Shown here one piece after another: positions 49,727 through 58,706 of a stretch of 64,000 bases of DNA (the first letter of the stretch is position 1; each line of letters opens with the position of its first letter). The notes below the pieces were generated by a model, which worked only from the letters and a program-made list of their open reading frames with translations, did not search any database and was not told the origin of the DNA. Origin of the DNA: Winogradskyella sp. GTDB taxonomy: Bacteria > Bacteroidota > Bacteroidia > Flavobacteriales > Flavobacteriaceae. Where the stretch lies: positions 1 through 64,000 of the forward strand of contig NZ_JAOARH010000010.1 in NCBI RefSeq assembly GCF_025210595.1. Direction: 5' to 3'. A program made the translations under genes and the position numbers.

Positions 49727-51121
49727 ATGAAGCATAAAAGAGGTATTCATTTTGAAGTTTCTGAAAGAAAAGTTCTCCTTAGAGTTGCGGATTTAATAAT
49801 AGTTTTTTTTGCTATATATTGCTTAAATCTTTACCCTGAATTTGAATATCTTTATTTTGGCAAGGATAACATAGTAGCACTTATTTTATTGGGTATTTAT
49901 ATATCTATTTTTGGAACCATTTTTGAACTTTATGATTTGCAAAAAGCGAGCAAATTAGATACAACTTTTAAAAATATTGTAATTACTACATCTACGGTTG
50001 TTTTATTTTATCTTTTAACGCCTGTTTTATCACCATACTTGCCAGAAGAACGTATTCAAATAGCATATTTTTATTTAGCGATATTAATGTCAATTTTATT
50101 TTGGCGCTTTATATATATAAATCTTATAGGATCACCAAGGTTTTATAAGCGCGTACTTATTGTAGGCGAAACGTCTAATATTGATGGATTAGTTAAAGTT
50201 TTTGGGGCTAGTGATCCTAATTATAAAATAATAGGTTTTATTAATAGTGAAGTTTCAACTAATGAATCTGTGAAATTTAAAGGCCTTAAAGAGTTTGAAT
50301 CCAAAAAATTTTTAGAAACAATTGAGAAAGAGAGGATTTCAGAAGTTTTAGTAGCTAGTTTTAATACAGAAACTATTATAGCAGAGGTTTATCACGATCT
50401 TATTATGCTGCTTGAAAGAGGTTTTAAGATAAGAGACTATACACAGGTTTACGAAGAATTACTTCATAGAGTACCTATTCAGTTTGTTGGTAAGGATTTT
50501 TACAAGTATTTTCCATTTAGTAGAAGTAATGAAAATAAACTCTACATTTTCTTTCAAAGAACATTTGATATAGTATTTTCAGTTTTAGGTTTGTTTATAG
50601 GGATTTTATTATCACCTTTCATTTTAATCGGAAATATAATCGGTAATAAGGGACCATTGTTTTATTCGCAAGAGCGTATTGGTAAAAATAGTAAGCCTTT
50701 TAGGATTATAAAGTTAAGAACTATGGTTGTTAATGCCGAAAAAGATGGTATAAAGTGGGCAAAAAAGAATGATCAAAGAATTACCGCATTTGGTAGGTTT
50801 TTAAGAAGATCTCGTTTAGATGAAATTCCACAGTTTTACAATGTATTAAAAGGTGAAATGAGTATCATTGGTCCAAGACCAGAAAGGCCATTTTTTGTTA
50901 GTGAGCTTTCAAGTATTATACCCTTTTATGAAACAAGGCATATTATTAAACCAGGACTTACAGGTTGGGCACAAGTTAGTACAAGATATGGTTCTTCAGT
51001 AGACGATAGCCTTATAAAACTTCAATATGATTTGTATTATATAAAACACAGAAGTGTGTTTTTAGACTTTAATATTGCCATAAAAACACTAAGCACAATT
51101 TTATATTACAGAGGACAGTAG
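49727..51121 (+). CDS. Polyprenyl-phosphate phosphoglycosyltransferase with N-terminal membrane domain
   Basis: A 464-residue WcaJ/WbaP-like enzyme. The N-terminal half has about four or five membrane helices (for example LIIVFFAIYCLNL, NIVALILLGIYISIFGTIF) and a Rossmann-like CoA-binding-type domain (VLIVGETSNIDGLVKVFG). The C-terminal half has the re-entrant helix IVFSVLGLFIGILLSPFILI, QERIGKNSKPFRIIKLRTM and the catalytic RSRLDEIPQFYNVL (Asp-Glu), then SIIGPRPERPFF. It puts the first sugar-phosphate onto undecaprenyl phosphate. It ends the locus, while a shorter relative (25508) sits near the beginning. Which one starts this glycan cannot be told from sequence. Confidence 0.9.
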   Translation: MKHKRGIHFEVSERKVLLRVADLIIVFFAIYCLNLYPEFEYLYFGKDNIVALILLGIYISIFGTIFELYDLQKASKLDTTFKNIVITTSTVVLFYLLTPVLSPYLPEERIQIAYFYLAILMSILFWRFIYINLIGSPRFYKRVLIVGETSNIDGLVKVFGASDPNYKIIGFINSEVSTNESVKFKGLKEFESKKFLETIEKERISEVLVASFNTETIIAEVYHDLIMLLERGFKIRDYTQVYEELLHRVPIQFVGKDFYKYFPFSRSNENKLYIFFQRTFDIVFSVLGLFIGILLSPFILIGNIIGNKGPLFYSQERIGKNSKPFRIIKLRTMVVNAEKDGIKWAKKNDQRITAFGRFLRRSRLDEIPQFYNVLKGEMSIIGPRPERPFFVSELSSIIPFYETRHIIKPGLTGWAQVSTRYGSSVDDSLIKLQYDLYYIKHRSVFLDFNIAIKTLSTILYYRGQ

Positions 51122-51124
51122 CTT

Positions 51125-52288
51125 TTACTTGTTAAAAGATTTTACCAAGTAAACCAACCTTATTAGTATAGCTAAAAGAAGAGGGATTAGAGCAACAGCA
51201 AAAACTTGAACACCAATAAGCCAATGCATAGTTAAGAGGCAAAATATTATAACTAATAGCTTTAGGTAACTTTTAAACCAGTTTTTAGCTTGTTTTTTAA
51301 ACAATTGAGAAATAACAAAAAGGTTTAAAGGAAATGCCCAAAGTAGATTGTAATTATGCGTAGTAGTAGAGTGATCTGTACCAAACCACAAGAATAAAAG
51401 TGCAACACCTATAAGACCAGTTAAACTAAATAAAGCAACGTCTAGCCATTTAGTTCTGTTGTTGTTTTTAGAATCTTTGTAGGTTATATAAAGAATAACA
51501 ATAGCTAATAAGCTGAGAATTACTAATGGGCTAAAAAGAATATTGAAAGTTGTGCCTTGTTCTTTTTTTTGATAAAGCGTAGATGAAGATTTAACTAGAT
51601 TACTATTGTTGATTTTTGCTACTTCAAAAAAAGAATGAATATATTTTGGTAAAAACATATACTCTTTAGCAGAAGCATTTATGTCTATTACTGAGCCTAA
51701 AGCAATATCAATGCCCAAACTTCCCCAAGTATTTCGGTCAACATGCTCATATATAAGCTGCCTAAATGTTTTTTGCTCAAAATCTTTAGGTAAATTAAAT
51801 GCTATAGAATTATTGGTGCTAGTTTGACTAACATCTCTAATTTTTGTGGCACAATTATCATAAAAAAAATCGTAGAGATATCTTCTGTTCTCGGGCTTGT
51901 AGTTGTTTTCTAAGTAATTATATAGCTTTTGTTTTTCTTCTTTTGAGAAATTTAGAACTTGTTCATTAATACTTCTATTGTATTTTGAATAGAAATAAAA
52001 AATATCAGAAAAATGATGTCTACTAATAAGATAGTTAAGTTTACCCCTAGCGAATTTTAAGTAAAAATTAGGTGCATCAAAATCGTACTCACCATAGCCA
52101 TAAACAATATCAATTCCTTTGTCTTTATCTTTAATTCTAAATGCATTGTGACCAAAGGCATCATTTAAAGAGTTACCAGGTCCAAAGGTTAAGACAGATA
52201 CTTCAGCTTTATCACTTAAGCTAAGTTGTTGGCTAAAACTAAATATAGAAATAAATAATGCAAGAAATGATAATTTTAGTTTCATCAT
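51125..52288 (-). CDS. DUF4105 membrane protein, possible lipoprotein N-acyltransferase (Lnb-like)
   Basis: A 387-residue protein with a signal peptide (MMKLKLSFLALFISIFSFSQ), a DUF4105 periplasmic domain (about 25-240) and about four or five membrane helices in the C-terminal 130 residues. Potential catalytic residues are His47 (FGHNAFRIKD) and Cys146 (YDNCATKIRDV). I recall that a DUF4105-containing protein of this layout, Lnb, was described as the missing lipoprotein N-acyltransferase of Bacteroides. That match is from memory and should be tested. The gene lies 11 bases after the PorV/PorQ-family gene on the same strand, so the two may be co-transcribed. Confidence 0.78.
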   Translation of the reverse strand: MMKLKLSFLALFISIFSFSQQLSLSDKAEVSVLTFGPGNSLNDAFGHNAFRIKDKDKGIDIVYGYGEYDFDAPNFYLKFARGKLNYLISRHHFSDIFYFYSKYNRSINEQVLNFSKEEKQKLYNYLENNYKPENRRYLYDFFYDNCATKIRDVSQTSTNNSIAFNLPKDFEQKTFRQLIYEHVDRNTWGSLGIDIALGSVIDINASAKEYMFLPKYIHSFFEVAKINNSNLVKSSSTLYQKKEQGTTFNILFSPLVILSLLAIVILYITYKDSKNNNRTKWLDVALFSLTGLIGVALLFLWFGTDHSTTTHNYNLLWAFPLNLFVISQLFKKQAKNWFKSYLKLLVIIFCLLTMHWLIGVQVFAVALIPLLLAILIRLVYLVKSFNK

Positions 52289-52299
52289 AATAACAGCTA

Positions 52300-53370
52300 C
52301 TATCTAAAAATGCTAAAATCTATTTTTAATGAGAAGACATTAGAATATAACGCAGCACTTTGGTCTCCAATATCTGTAAAAGCATAATCTATCTGTATGC
52401 CTTTATATTTAAAACCTAAACCAAAATTTGGTTGAAATGTTAAATCTTCAGAGTTGTCAATTTGTGTTTCATTCTGAAAGTTACCAACACCACCTCTAAG
52501 AAAAACCAAATCAGTATATCCAAATTCAAAGCCTAAAGCCGGATTTACACTCGCAAATGATGTAGAAAATATATCATTGTTTTCTTCGAAACGTATATTT
52601 AGACTTGTTGCTGCTAGTAATGAATAATCATAATGAAAAATCCATTTTTTAGACATTCCTATTTCTAATTTCGGAATTGTAATTTCTGTAGTCTCTGGTA
52701 ATTCTTGGTTTTGTCCTTCAACAGCGCCACTAATCTGTTCAAACTTATCTTCGTCAATAGACCAAGAGTTATAAGTTGTTGTTATGTCTCTAGCCATAAT
52801 ACCAAATTTCCAACCCGATTTATTTTCAAACTGAATACCAGCATCTAAACCAAATCCCCAAGAAGAGGCAAAGTCTCCGATAATACGTCGTATAATTTTA
52901 GCATTAACGCCAAAGTTGAGGCCATCCATCGGCAATTTTCTGGCATAGGAGAATGTTAGCCCATAATCTGCAGTAGAAAACGTACTAATTCTATCGTAAT
53001 TTATATTGCCTTGATCGTCAATTAACTGTGTAGTGTCTAAAATATCATCTACACCAAATCTGATTAAAGATATACCAATAGCACTTCTATCGTCTAAAGG
53101 CATACCGTAAGCGATATAATTGTAGTTAGCTATATTTGCGAAATAGCTAGAGTGCATTAAAGCCAATTGGTTGTCTTCAAGATGTACTAATCCAGCCGGA
53201 TTCCAATATCCAGAATTAACATCTGCAGTTTGCGATACTACAGCATTACTCATACCCAAAGCAGCAGCATCAACACCAATATTCATAAATTCGTTAGAAT
53301 ATTTTCTAGTGCTTTGCGCTGAAGCTATATAAGTTATAAGTGTTAAGAGAATTACAATGTAATTTTTCAA
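52300..53370 (-). CDS. PorV/PorQ-family outer-membrane beta-barrel, type IX secretion-associated
   Basis: A protein of 356 residues with a signal peptide ending IASAQ and then a beta-barrel outer-membrane segment with repeated aromatic strands and a C-terminal aromatic residue near the end (FSLKIDFSIFR). The N-terminal phrase VDAAALGMSNAVVSQTADVN followed by SGYWNPAGLVHL is typical of PorV/PorQ-family proteins (attachment of T9SS cargo or sorting). The subtilase at 981-2597 is a potential T9SS cargo. Start is TTG 53370 (MKNYIVILL...), with TTG 53376 two codons earlier as an alternative. A near-consensus -7, CATCTTTG, lies at 53393-53386 on this strand. Confidence 0.82.
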   Translation of the reverse strand: MKNYIVILLTLITYIASAQSTRKYSNEFMNIGVDAAALGMSNAVVSQTADVNSGYWNPAGLVHLEDNQLALMHSSYFANIANYNYIAYGMPLDDRSAIGISLIRFGVDDILDTTQLIDDQGNINYDRISTFSTADYGLTFSYARKLPMDGLNFGVNAKIIRRIIGDFASSWGFGLDAGIQFENKSGWKFGIMARDITTTYNSWSIDEDKFEQISGAVEGQNQELPETTEITIPKLEIGMSKKWIFHYDYSLLAATSLNIRFEENNDIFSTSFASVNPALGFEFGYTDLVFLRGGVGNFQNETQIDNSEDLTFQPNFGLGFKYKGIQIDYAFTDIGDQSAALYSNVFSLKIDFSIFR

Positions 53371-53513
53371 CAGCAAAATTTTTTACAAAGATGCACAATT
53401 TTTCTATCTATTTAACTTTAAAAATGCCATCTTATTGTTTTAAAATACCTACAATTTGAAAAAAATTATAAGCTAAGCTCAAATACTTTTATATTTTTAC
53501 AAAAATTATATCT

Positions 53514-54272
53514 ATGAGTTTTAAGCGACACATTCCTAATATAGTTACACTTCTTAATCTATTTTCTGGTTGTATTGCTTTAATATTTGCAGTGCATGGT
53601 AATTTTGTTGTAGCTGCAATGTTTGTTTTTTTAGGTATATTTTTCGATTTTTTTGATGGGTTGTTAGCACGCAAGTTAAATGTGCAAAGCCCATTAGGTA
53701 TACAGTTGGACTCGTTAGCAGATTTGGTGACGAGTGGCGTGGTTCCTGGTGTAATAATGTTTAAGCTTCTTTCTTTAACTGTAGATGGTCCAGATTATGC
53801 TTCGTACTCTGAGAGTTGGAATTCTATTTTTCATTGGCAAAACTTTAAGTTGTCTCTTGTACCATTAATTGGGTTATTTATTCCACTAGCTTCAGCTTAC
53901 AGATTGGCAAAATTTAATTTAGATGAAGACCAGCAAACTTATTTTAAAGGCTTGCCAGTTCCTGCAAATACATTATTAATATTAGCATTACCTCTAATTT
54001 TAGAATATCAAAATAATGATGTAATGAACTCTATTATTATAAACAAGTGGTTTTTAATAGGGCTAACGTTTTTGAGTTGTTACCTTTTAAATTCTAAAAT
54101 TAAGTTGTTTGCCTTAAAGTTTAAAGATTGGAGTTTTAAGAATAATGCTATACGATATGTATTCTTAATTATAAGTTTAGTTGCGCTTATTGTGTTACAA
54201 TTTGCAGCTGTACCTATTATCATTATACTTTACATCATCTTATCTATAATAGATAGAAAAAACATTCATTAA
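53514..54272 (+). CDS. pssA: CDP-diacylglycerol--serine O-phosphatidyltransferase
   Basis: This enzyme makes phosphatidylserine from CDP-diacylglycerol and serine, the precursor of phosphatidylethanolamine. It has 252 residues, with multiple hydrophobic segments. The CDP-alcohol phosphotransferase signature D48-G49-x2-A52-R53-x8-G62-x3-D66-x3-D70 is complete (DGLLARKLNVQSPLGIQLDS, then LAD). ATG 53514 precedes the conserved start FKRHIPNIVTLLNLFSG. It is in the inner membrane. It is followed after 19 bases by a TerC-family gene on the same strand, so the two are probably co-transcribed. Confidence 0.93.
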   Translation: MSFKRHIPNIVTLLNLFSGCIALIFAVHGNFVVAAMFVFLGIFFDFFDGLLARKLNVQSPLGIQLDSLADLVTSGVVPGVIMFKLLSLTVDGPDYASYSESWNSIFHWQNFKLSLVPLIGLFIPLASAYRLAKFNLDEDQQTYFKGLPVPANTLLILALPLILEYQNNDVMNSIIINKWFLIGLTFLSCYLLNSKIKLFALKFKDWSFKNNAIRYVFLIISLVALIVLQFAAVPIIIILYIILSIIDRKNIH

Positions 54273-54291
54273 TAATTTAATCTTTTAGAAA

Positions 54292-55101
54292 ATGGCTGAA
54301 GTTATTTTTACACTCTTAATGCTAGTAATGCTTCAAGCGGTTCTAGGATTTGATAATTTACTTTATATCTCTCTAGAGTCTAAAAAAGCACCAATAGACG
54401 AACAAAAGCGTGTAAGAAAGGTTGGGATTTTAATAGCAATTGTATTAAGAATAGTGTTGCTTTTTGTTTTAGTGTCTGTAATTGAGTATTTTCAAGAACC
54501 ATTTTCGTTTTTAACTGGAGAAATAAAAGATGTGTTTAAGTTTGCGTTTAATGGACACAGTATTATTGTGTTAGCAGGTGGTGGATTTATAATTTATACA
54601 GCTATTAAAGAGATTTGGCATATGATATCTACAAGTGATTTAAGCCATGATGTTGAAAGTGATGGCGGGGCAAAACGAAGCAAATCTGCCAATGCAGCAA
54701 TAGTGAGCATTGTAATTATGAATTTAGTATTTTCATTCGATTCTATTTTAGCAGCCATTGGCTTAACAAGTGATTTAGAAAACTCTACTACAGCTTTTAT
54801 TGTTATGGCAATAGCAATAGTAGCTAGTGGACTTTTAATGTTGTTATTAGCTGATAAAATATCTGTATTCTTAGCAAAGAATAGAATGTATGAGGTGTTA
54901 GGTTTGTTTATATTATTTATTGTAGGTATTATGTTAATTACCGAAGGAGGTCATTTGGCGCACTTAAAAATATTTGGTAATGAGATTGTACCAATGAGTA
55001 AAACAACATTTTATTTTGTTATAGCTGTTCTTGTAATTGTAGATATTGTTCAAGGACGTTATCAGAAGAAATTAATAAAAGAAGAAATCGCAAAAAAATG
55101 A
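54292..55101 (+). CDS. TerC-family integral membrane protein
   Basis: A 269-residue protein of about seven membrane segments with the acidic TerC motifs ending or beginning helices: QAVLGFDNLLYISLES (15-30) and NLVFSFDSILAAIGLT. TerC-like proteins (Alx/TerC type) are linked to tellurite resistance in some bacteria and to manganese export or metalation of exported proteins in others. The hydrophilic loop at about 112-130 lacks any known domain. It is downstream of pssA by 19 bases. A hairpin (55105-55134) follows the stop codon. Confidence 0.85.
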   Translation: MAEVIFTLLMLVMLQAVLGFDNLLYISLESKKAPIDEQKRVRKVGILIAIVLRIVLLFVLVSVIEYFQEPFSFLTGEIKDVFKFAFNGHSIIVLAGGGFIIYTAIKEIWHMISTSDLSHDVESDGGAKRSKSANAAIVSIVIMNLVFSFDSILAAIGLTSDLENSTTAFIVMAIAIVASGLLMLLLADKISVFLAKNRMYEVLGLFILFIVGIMLITEGGHLAHLKIFGNEIVPMSKTTFYFVIAVLVIVDIVQGRYQKKLIKEEIAKK

Positions 55102-55104
55102 AAC

Positions 55105-55134
55105 CAATAGGATTAAAATAATTTTGTCCTATTG
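55105..55134 (+). terminator. Candidate hairpin terminator after the TerC-family gene
   Basis: CAATAGGA (55105-55112) pairs exactly with TCCTATTG (55127-55134), and inner A/T bases can extend the stem. It starts three bases after the stop codon at 55099-55101. A T tract downstream is absent, so it may be an mRNA-stabilising hairpin rather than an intrinsic terminator. Confidence 0.45.
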
Positions 55135-55223
55135 TGTTCAAGGTGTATTTAGCCATCAAAGATTCTATATAAAGCCCTTAGTTTATCAGAAGGTTAACCA
55201 TTAGTTAAACAATAAAATAACTT

Positions 55224-55526
55224 ATGAAAAAACTAAAATTAAAACCGTTTATCATCATTTTTTTTATTTTAATGGTGATTCAATTTATAATTGTATATGT
55301 AGATGTTCAATTAACAAAAAGTGAAAGCAGTTTAACCTCTATTACCAATCCAGTAATCACGATTTTTAGTTTACCTATAAATGGTATACATAGAAATCTT
55401 CCTTTTTATGTACATGAAAGTTTGTACATAAGAGCAATGTATTGGGTTGTGAATTTATTTATTCAGTCTGCGGTTATTTACTTAGGGATTTTGAGCTTTA
55501 AAAGGGTTAGAAAAAAGCTAAAGTAA
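55224..55526 (+). CDS. Small membrane protein, unknown function
   Basis: A 100-residue protein with two membrane segments, IIIFFILMVIQFIIVYVDV (about 10-28) and VVNLFIQSAVIYLGILSF (about 75-92), joined by a polar loop of about 45 residues that probably faces the periplasm, with basic termini (MKKLKLK, KRVRKKLK). I do not recognise a family. It stands alone after the TerC-family gene, and its end comes 14 bases before the end of the convergent lptB. Confidence 0.7.
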   Translation: MKKLKLKPFIIIFFILMVIQFIIVYVDVQLTKSESSLTSITNPVITIFSLPINGIHRNLPFYVHESLYIRAMYWVVNLFIQSAVIYLGILSFKRVRKKLK

Positions 55527-55539
55527 ATTTCTATTCAAT

Positions 55540-56280
55540 TTAGAATTCCAATTTCTTCTTACGTAACTCAAAGTTTTGTCCTAGATAGACTTTACGCACC
55601 ATTTCGTCGCTAGCTAATTCTTCAGGCTTACCAGCTTTAAGAATACCACCTTCAAACATTAGATACGTTCTATCGGTAATAGCTAATGTTTCTTGTACAT
55701 TGTGATCGGTAATAAGAATACCAATATTTTTCTTTGTAAGCTTGGCAACAATACGTTGAATATCTTCTACAGCAACAGGGTCAACACCAGCAAAAGGTTC
55801 GTCTAATAAAATAAAACTAGGATCTGTAGCTAGAGCACGAGCAATCTCAGTACGACGACGCTCACCTCCTGAAAGTAAATCACCACGATTAGTTCTTATA
55901 TGTCCAAGACCAAATTCTTCAATTAAAGATTCCATCTTTTCGTGCTGCTCTTTTTTACTTAATTTAGTAAGCTGCAACACACTTAAAATGTTATCTTCAA
56001 TACTTAGTTTTCTAAAAACAGAAGCCTCTTGTGCCAAATAACCAATACCGTTTTGAGCACGTTTATACATAGGAAATTTGGTAATATTGGTACTGTCTAA
56101 GTAAATGTTTCCTCCATTAGGTTTTATGATACCTACAATCATATAAAACGAAGTGGTTTTACCAGCACCATTAGGACCAAGTAAACCTACAATTTCACCT
56201 TGATTTACCTCAAGAGATACATCTTTAACTACTTTTCGTCCGCTATAGGACTTCATTAAATTTTCTGCACGTAATTTCAT
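55540..56280 (-). CDS. lptB: LPS transport ATPase LptB
   Basis: A 246-residue ABC ATPase that powers LptFG extraction of LPS from the inner membrane. It has Walker [10 protein letters not shown] (35-43), the LptB-type signature [15 protein letters not shown] (136-150), Walker [14 protein letters not shown] (156-168) and the H-loop [22 protein letters not shown] and the ending [20 protein letters not shown] are characteristic of LptB. It is the last gene of the minus-strand kdsD-tatC-AhpD-like-lptB group, with a 73-base gap from the preceding gene. The clustering with kdsD (Kdo supply) fits an LPS function. Confidence 0.93.
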   Translation of the reverse strand: MKLRAENLMKSYSGRKVVKDVSLEVNQGEIVGLLGPNGAGKTTSFYMIVGIIKPNGGNIYLDSTNITKFPMYKRAQNGIGYLAQEASVFRKLSIEDNILSVLQLTKLSKKEQHEKMESLIEEFGLGHIRTNRGDLLSGGERRRTEIARALATDPSFILLDEPFAGVDPVAVEDIQRIVAKLTKKNIGILITDHNVQETLAITDRTYLMFEGGILKAGKPEELASDEMVRKVYLGQNFELRKKKLEF

Positions 56281-56353
56281 AAGTTTACTTAAAACGTTAA
56301 AAATAGCAAAATCATATAGATTCGGTTAAAATAGATGGCGTTTTGTTAAAAGT

Positions 56354-56701
56354 TTAACCTTGATTTTCCAACGCTTCCCAATACTCGTGCGCACGTCTTA
56401 AATGCGGAATAACAATGGTACCACCAATAAGTGTTGCAATACCAAGTGCTTCACTAACTTCGGATTTGGTTAAGCCTTCATTATACGAAGCTTCTAAATG
56501 ATATTTTACACAATCATCGCAACGTAGTACCGTAGAAGCTACTAATCCAAGTAGTTCTTTGGTTTTTTTATCTAAAGCACCTTCGGTAAATGCATTAGTG
56601 TCTAGGTTAAAAATACGCTTTACAATTTTATTATTATCAGCTAAAATTTTATCGTTCATTTTAGAACGATAATCATTGAATTCTTTAACGATATCAGACA
56701 T
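56354..56701 (-). CDS. AhpD-like / carboxymuconolactone decarboxylase-family protein
   Basis: A 115-residue helical protein of the AhpD-like fold, with the redox CxxC motif C61-D-D-C64 and His68 (LRCDDCVKYHLEA), as in AhpD-type peroxidase partners. The charge-relay residues typical of the family lie in this helix. It may reduce peroxides or disulfides, with physiological partner unknown. Its start overlaps the end of tatC by eight bases, so it is translated as part of that operon. Confidence 0.85.
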   Translation of the reverse strand: MSDIVKEFNDYRSKMNDKILADNNKIVKRIFNLDTNAFTEGALDKKTKELLGLVASTVLRCDDCVKYHLEASYNEGLTKSEVSEALGIATLIGGTIVIPHLRRAHEYWEALENQG

Positions 56702-57518
56702 GTTTAGTTTTTCTTTTTTGATTTCTTACAACAATTGCTGAAATATAAATACTAACTTGGTAGAGTATTAATATTGGTATAGCAACAATGACCTGGCTCG
56801 CAATATCTGGTGGAGTAATAATTGCAGATAGTATTAAAACAATAACTAGGGCATACTTTCTGTATTTTCTTAAAAATTGAGGAGTTACTAATCCTATTTT
56901 AGTTAAAAAATAGATGATAATAGGTAACTCAAATACAAAACCAGATGCTAGAGATGATGAACGGACTATAGCAATAACAGAGCTAATATCAAACTCATTT
57001 GAAATTTGCTCACTAATGTTATAGTTGGCTAAAAAGTTGATAGACAACGGAGTTATAATATAATAACCAAAGACTACGCCCAAAAAGAATAAAAACGAAG
57101 CAATAATTAAAAAGCCTTTAGAGTTTTTACGTTCGTTTGGCATTAATCCAGGGCTAATAAAGCTCCATAACTGATATAGTACATATGGAAAAGCGATTAT
57201 AAATCCTGCATAAATTGAGGTCCATATATGCGCAGAGAACTGTCCTGCAACAGTTCTGTTTTGAATAATGAACGGAAACTTTTCAGCACAAAATGTAGTG
57301 TCTTTTACACCAATAAGTTGTGACATGTTGCAAAGCCCCTCATAGGTGGGGAAACTCATTCTTGTTGGACCAAAAATAATCACATCAAAAATAAATTTAT
57401 AAAAAATACCAGCAATAGTAGCCGCAATTACAATACCTAAAGTTGCTCTAATAAGATGCCATCTTAACTCTTCAAGATGGTCTAAAAAAGACATGTCGTC
57501 AATACTCTTTTTTGTCAT
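56694..57518 (-). CDS. tatC: Twin-arginine translocase subunit TatC
   Basis: A 274-residue inner-membrane protein with six membrane segments that recognises twin-arginine signal peptides and starts export of folded proteins. The conserved N-terminus MSFLDHLEELRWHLIRA (9-25), the periplasmic-loop/TM region ending FPYVLYQLWSFISPGL and the FELP motif are visible. Its periplasmic loop after the first TM (about 50-95) is enlarged relative to E. coli TatC. The partner TatA/B is not in this window. The start overlaps the kdsD stop (TAATG) and its end overlaps the AhpD-like gene. Confidence 0.94.
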   Translation of the reverse strand: MTKKSIDDMSFLDHLEELRWHLIRATLGIVIAATIAGIFYKFIFDVIIFGPTRMSFPTYEGLCNMSQLIGVKDTTFCAEKFPFIIQNRTVAGQFSAHIWTSIYAGFIIAFPYVLYQLWSFISPGLMPNERKNSKGFLIIASFLFFLGVVFGYYIITPLSINFLANYNISEQISNEFDISSVIAIVRSSSLASGFVFELPIIIYFLTKIGLVTPQFLRKYRKYALVIVLILSAIITPPDIASQVIVAIPILILYQVSIYISAIVVRNQKRKTKHV

Positions 57519-58483
57519 TATATAATGCCTTCTTTTATTAAATCATGTAGATGAACTACACCAGCATATTTTTCGTTATGTTCTACTAATAATTGAGAAA
57601 TACCAAATTCTTCCATGAGTTCTTTGGCATCTACAGCCATGGCGTCTTCAGTAATACGCCTTGGGTTTGTACTCATAATATCTTTGGCTGTAAGACCATT
57701 AATGTCATTACTTTTACTTAGCATACGTCTTAAATCTCCATCAGTAATGATGCCAACTATTTGGTCATTTTCAGTAACAGCAGTAACACCAAGCATTTTT
57801 TCTGTAATTTCTACAATGACTTCTTTTAATGTAGCGTTAAGACTTACTTGTGGTTTATGGTTTTGAGAAGATAAATCGTTAACTCTCAGGTACAATCTTT
57901 TTCCAAGAGATCCACCAGGATGGTATTTCGCAAAATCTTTGCTAGAAAACCCTCTAAGTTCTAATAAGCAAACAGCCAAAGCATCTCCCATTACAAGTTG
58001 CGCAGTTGTACTTGTTGTAGGTGCTAAATTATTAGGGCAAGCCTCTTGTTCTACAAAAGCATTCAAAATATAATCGGCTTGTTGTCCTAAAAAAGAATCT
58101 TTGTTACCAGTTATGGCAATCATTTTATTTTTAGCATTCTTAATAAGTGGAACTAAAACTTTAATTTCAGGAGTGTTGCCACTTTTTGAGATGCAAATAA
58201 CAACATCGTCTTTAAGAATTAATCCTAAATCACCATGTATGGCATCAGCAGCATGCATAAAAATTGCAGGTGTTCCAGTAGAGTTTAAAGTGGCAACTAT
58301 TTTGTTAGCAATAATGGCACTTTTACCAATTCCTGTAATAATTACTCTACCTTTAGAATTGTAAATTAACTCAACAGCATTGGCAAAGTCATCTGTAAGT
58401 AAATCCGATAAATTTGCAATAGCTTTACTTTCAGATTCTATAGTGCTTTTGGCGATATTTAAAATGGAAGAAACAGTGTTCAA
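57518..58483 (-). CDS. kdsD: D-arabinose-5-phosphate isomerase KdsD (SIS plus two CBS domains)
   Basis: This enzyme converts D-ribulose-5-phosphate to D-arabinose-5-phosphate, the first step of Kdo synthesis for LPS. The SIS domain (about 15-180) includes VIITGIGKSAIIANKIVATL, CISKSGNTPE and HAADAIHGDLG. Two CBS domains fill the C-terminus (DDVVICISKSG region onward, ending EKYAGVVHLHDLIKEGII). From TTG 58483 the protein has 321 residues, about the usual family length. An open frame to another TTG at 58567 would add 28 residues that look unlike the family. The stop overlaps tatC. Confidence 0.92.
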   Translation of the reverse strand: MNTVSSILNIAKSTIESESKAIANLSDLLTDDFANAVELIYNSKGRVIITGIGKSAIIANKIVATLNSTGTPAIFMHAADAIHGDLGLILKDDVVICISKSGNTPEIKVLVPLIKNAKNKMIAITGNKDSFLGQQADYILNAFVEQEACPNNLAPTTSTTAQLVMGDALAVCLLELRGFSSKDFAKYHPGGSLGKRLYLRVNDLSSQNHKPQVSLNATLKEVIVEITEKMLGVTAVTENDQIVGIITDGDLRRMLSKSNDINGLTAKDIMSTNPRRITEDAMAVDAKELMEEFGISQLLVEHNEKYAGVVHLHDLIKEGII

Positions 58484-58706
58484 AACTAATTTTTTATAGT
58501 GTTTTTTAGATTTAAAGAAATTGTTATCTTTAAGGTTATGCAAAAGTACATGAATTTTTTCATTCAAAAATTCTCAAATTCGGAATGAAAGAATTATTTT
58601 GGGCTGTCAAAGAAGTTTTTCATGTATAACTAAATGTTGCAATTTTTAATTAAAGTGAAATTTAGTTTAATGCAGATAAATGTATATAAAATACAAATAG
58701 GGATTA

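Noticed and set aside
58484..58567. Extended kdsD start and a TAGTTTTG inside it
   Set aside because: The additional residues do not look like the family. TAGTTTTG overlaps the chosen TTG start, so it cannot be its -7 element.
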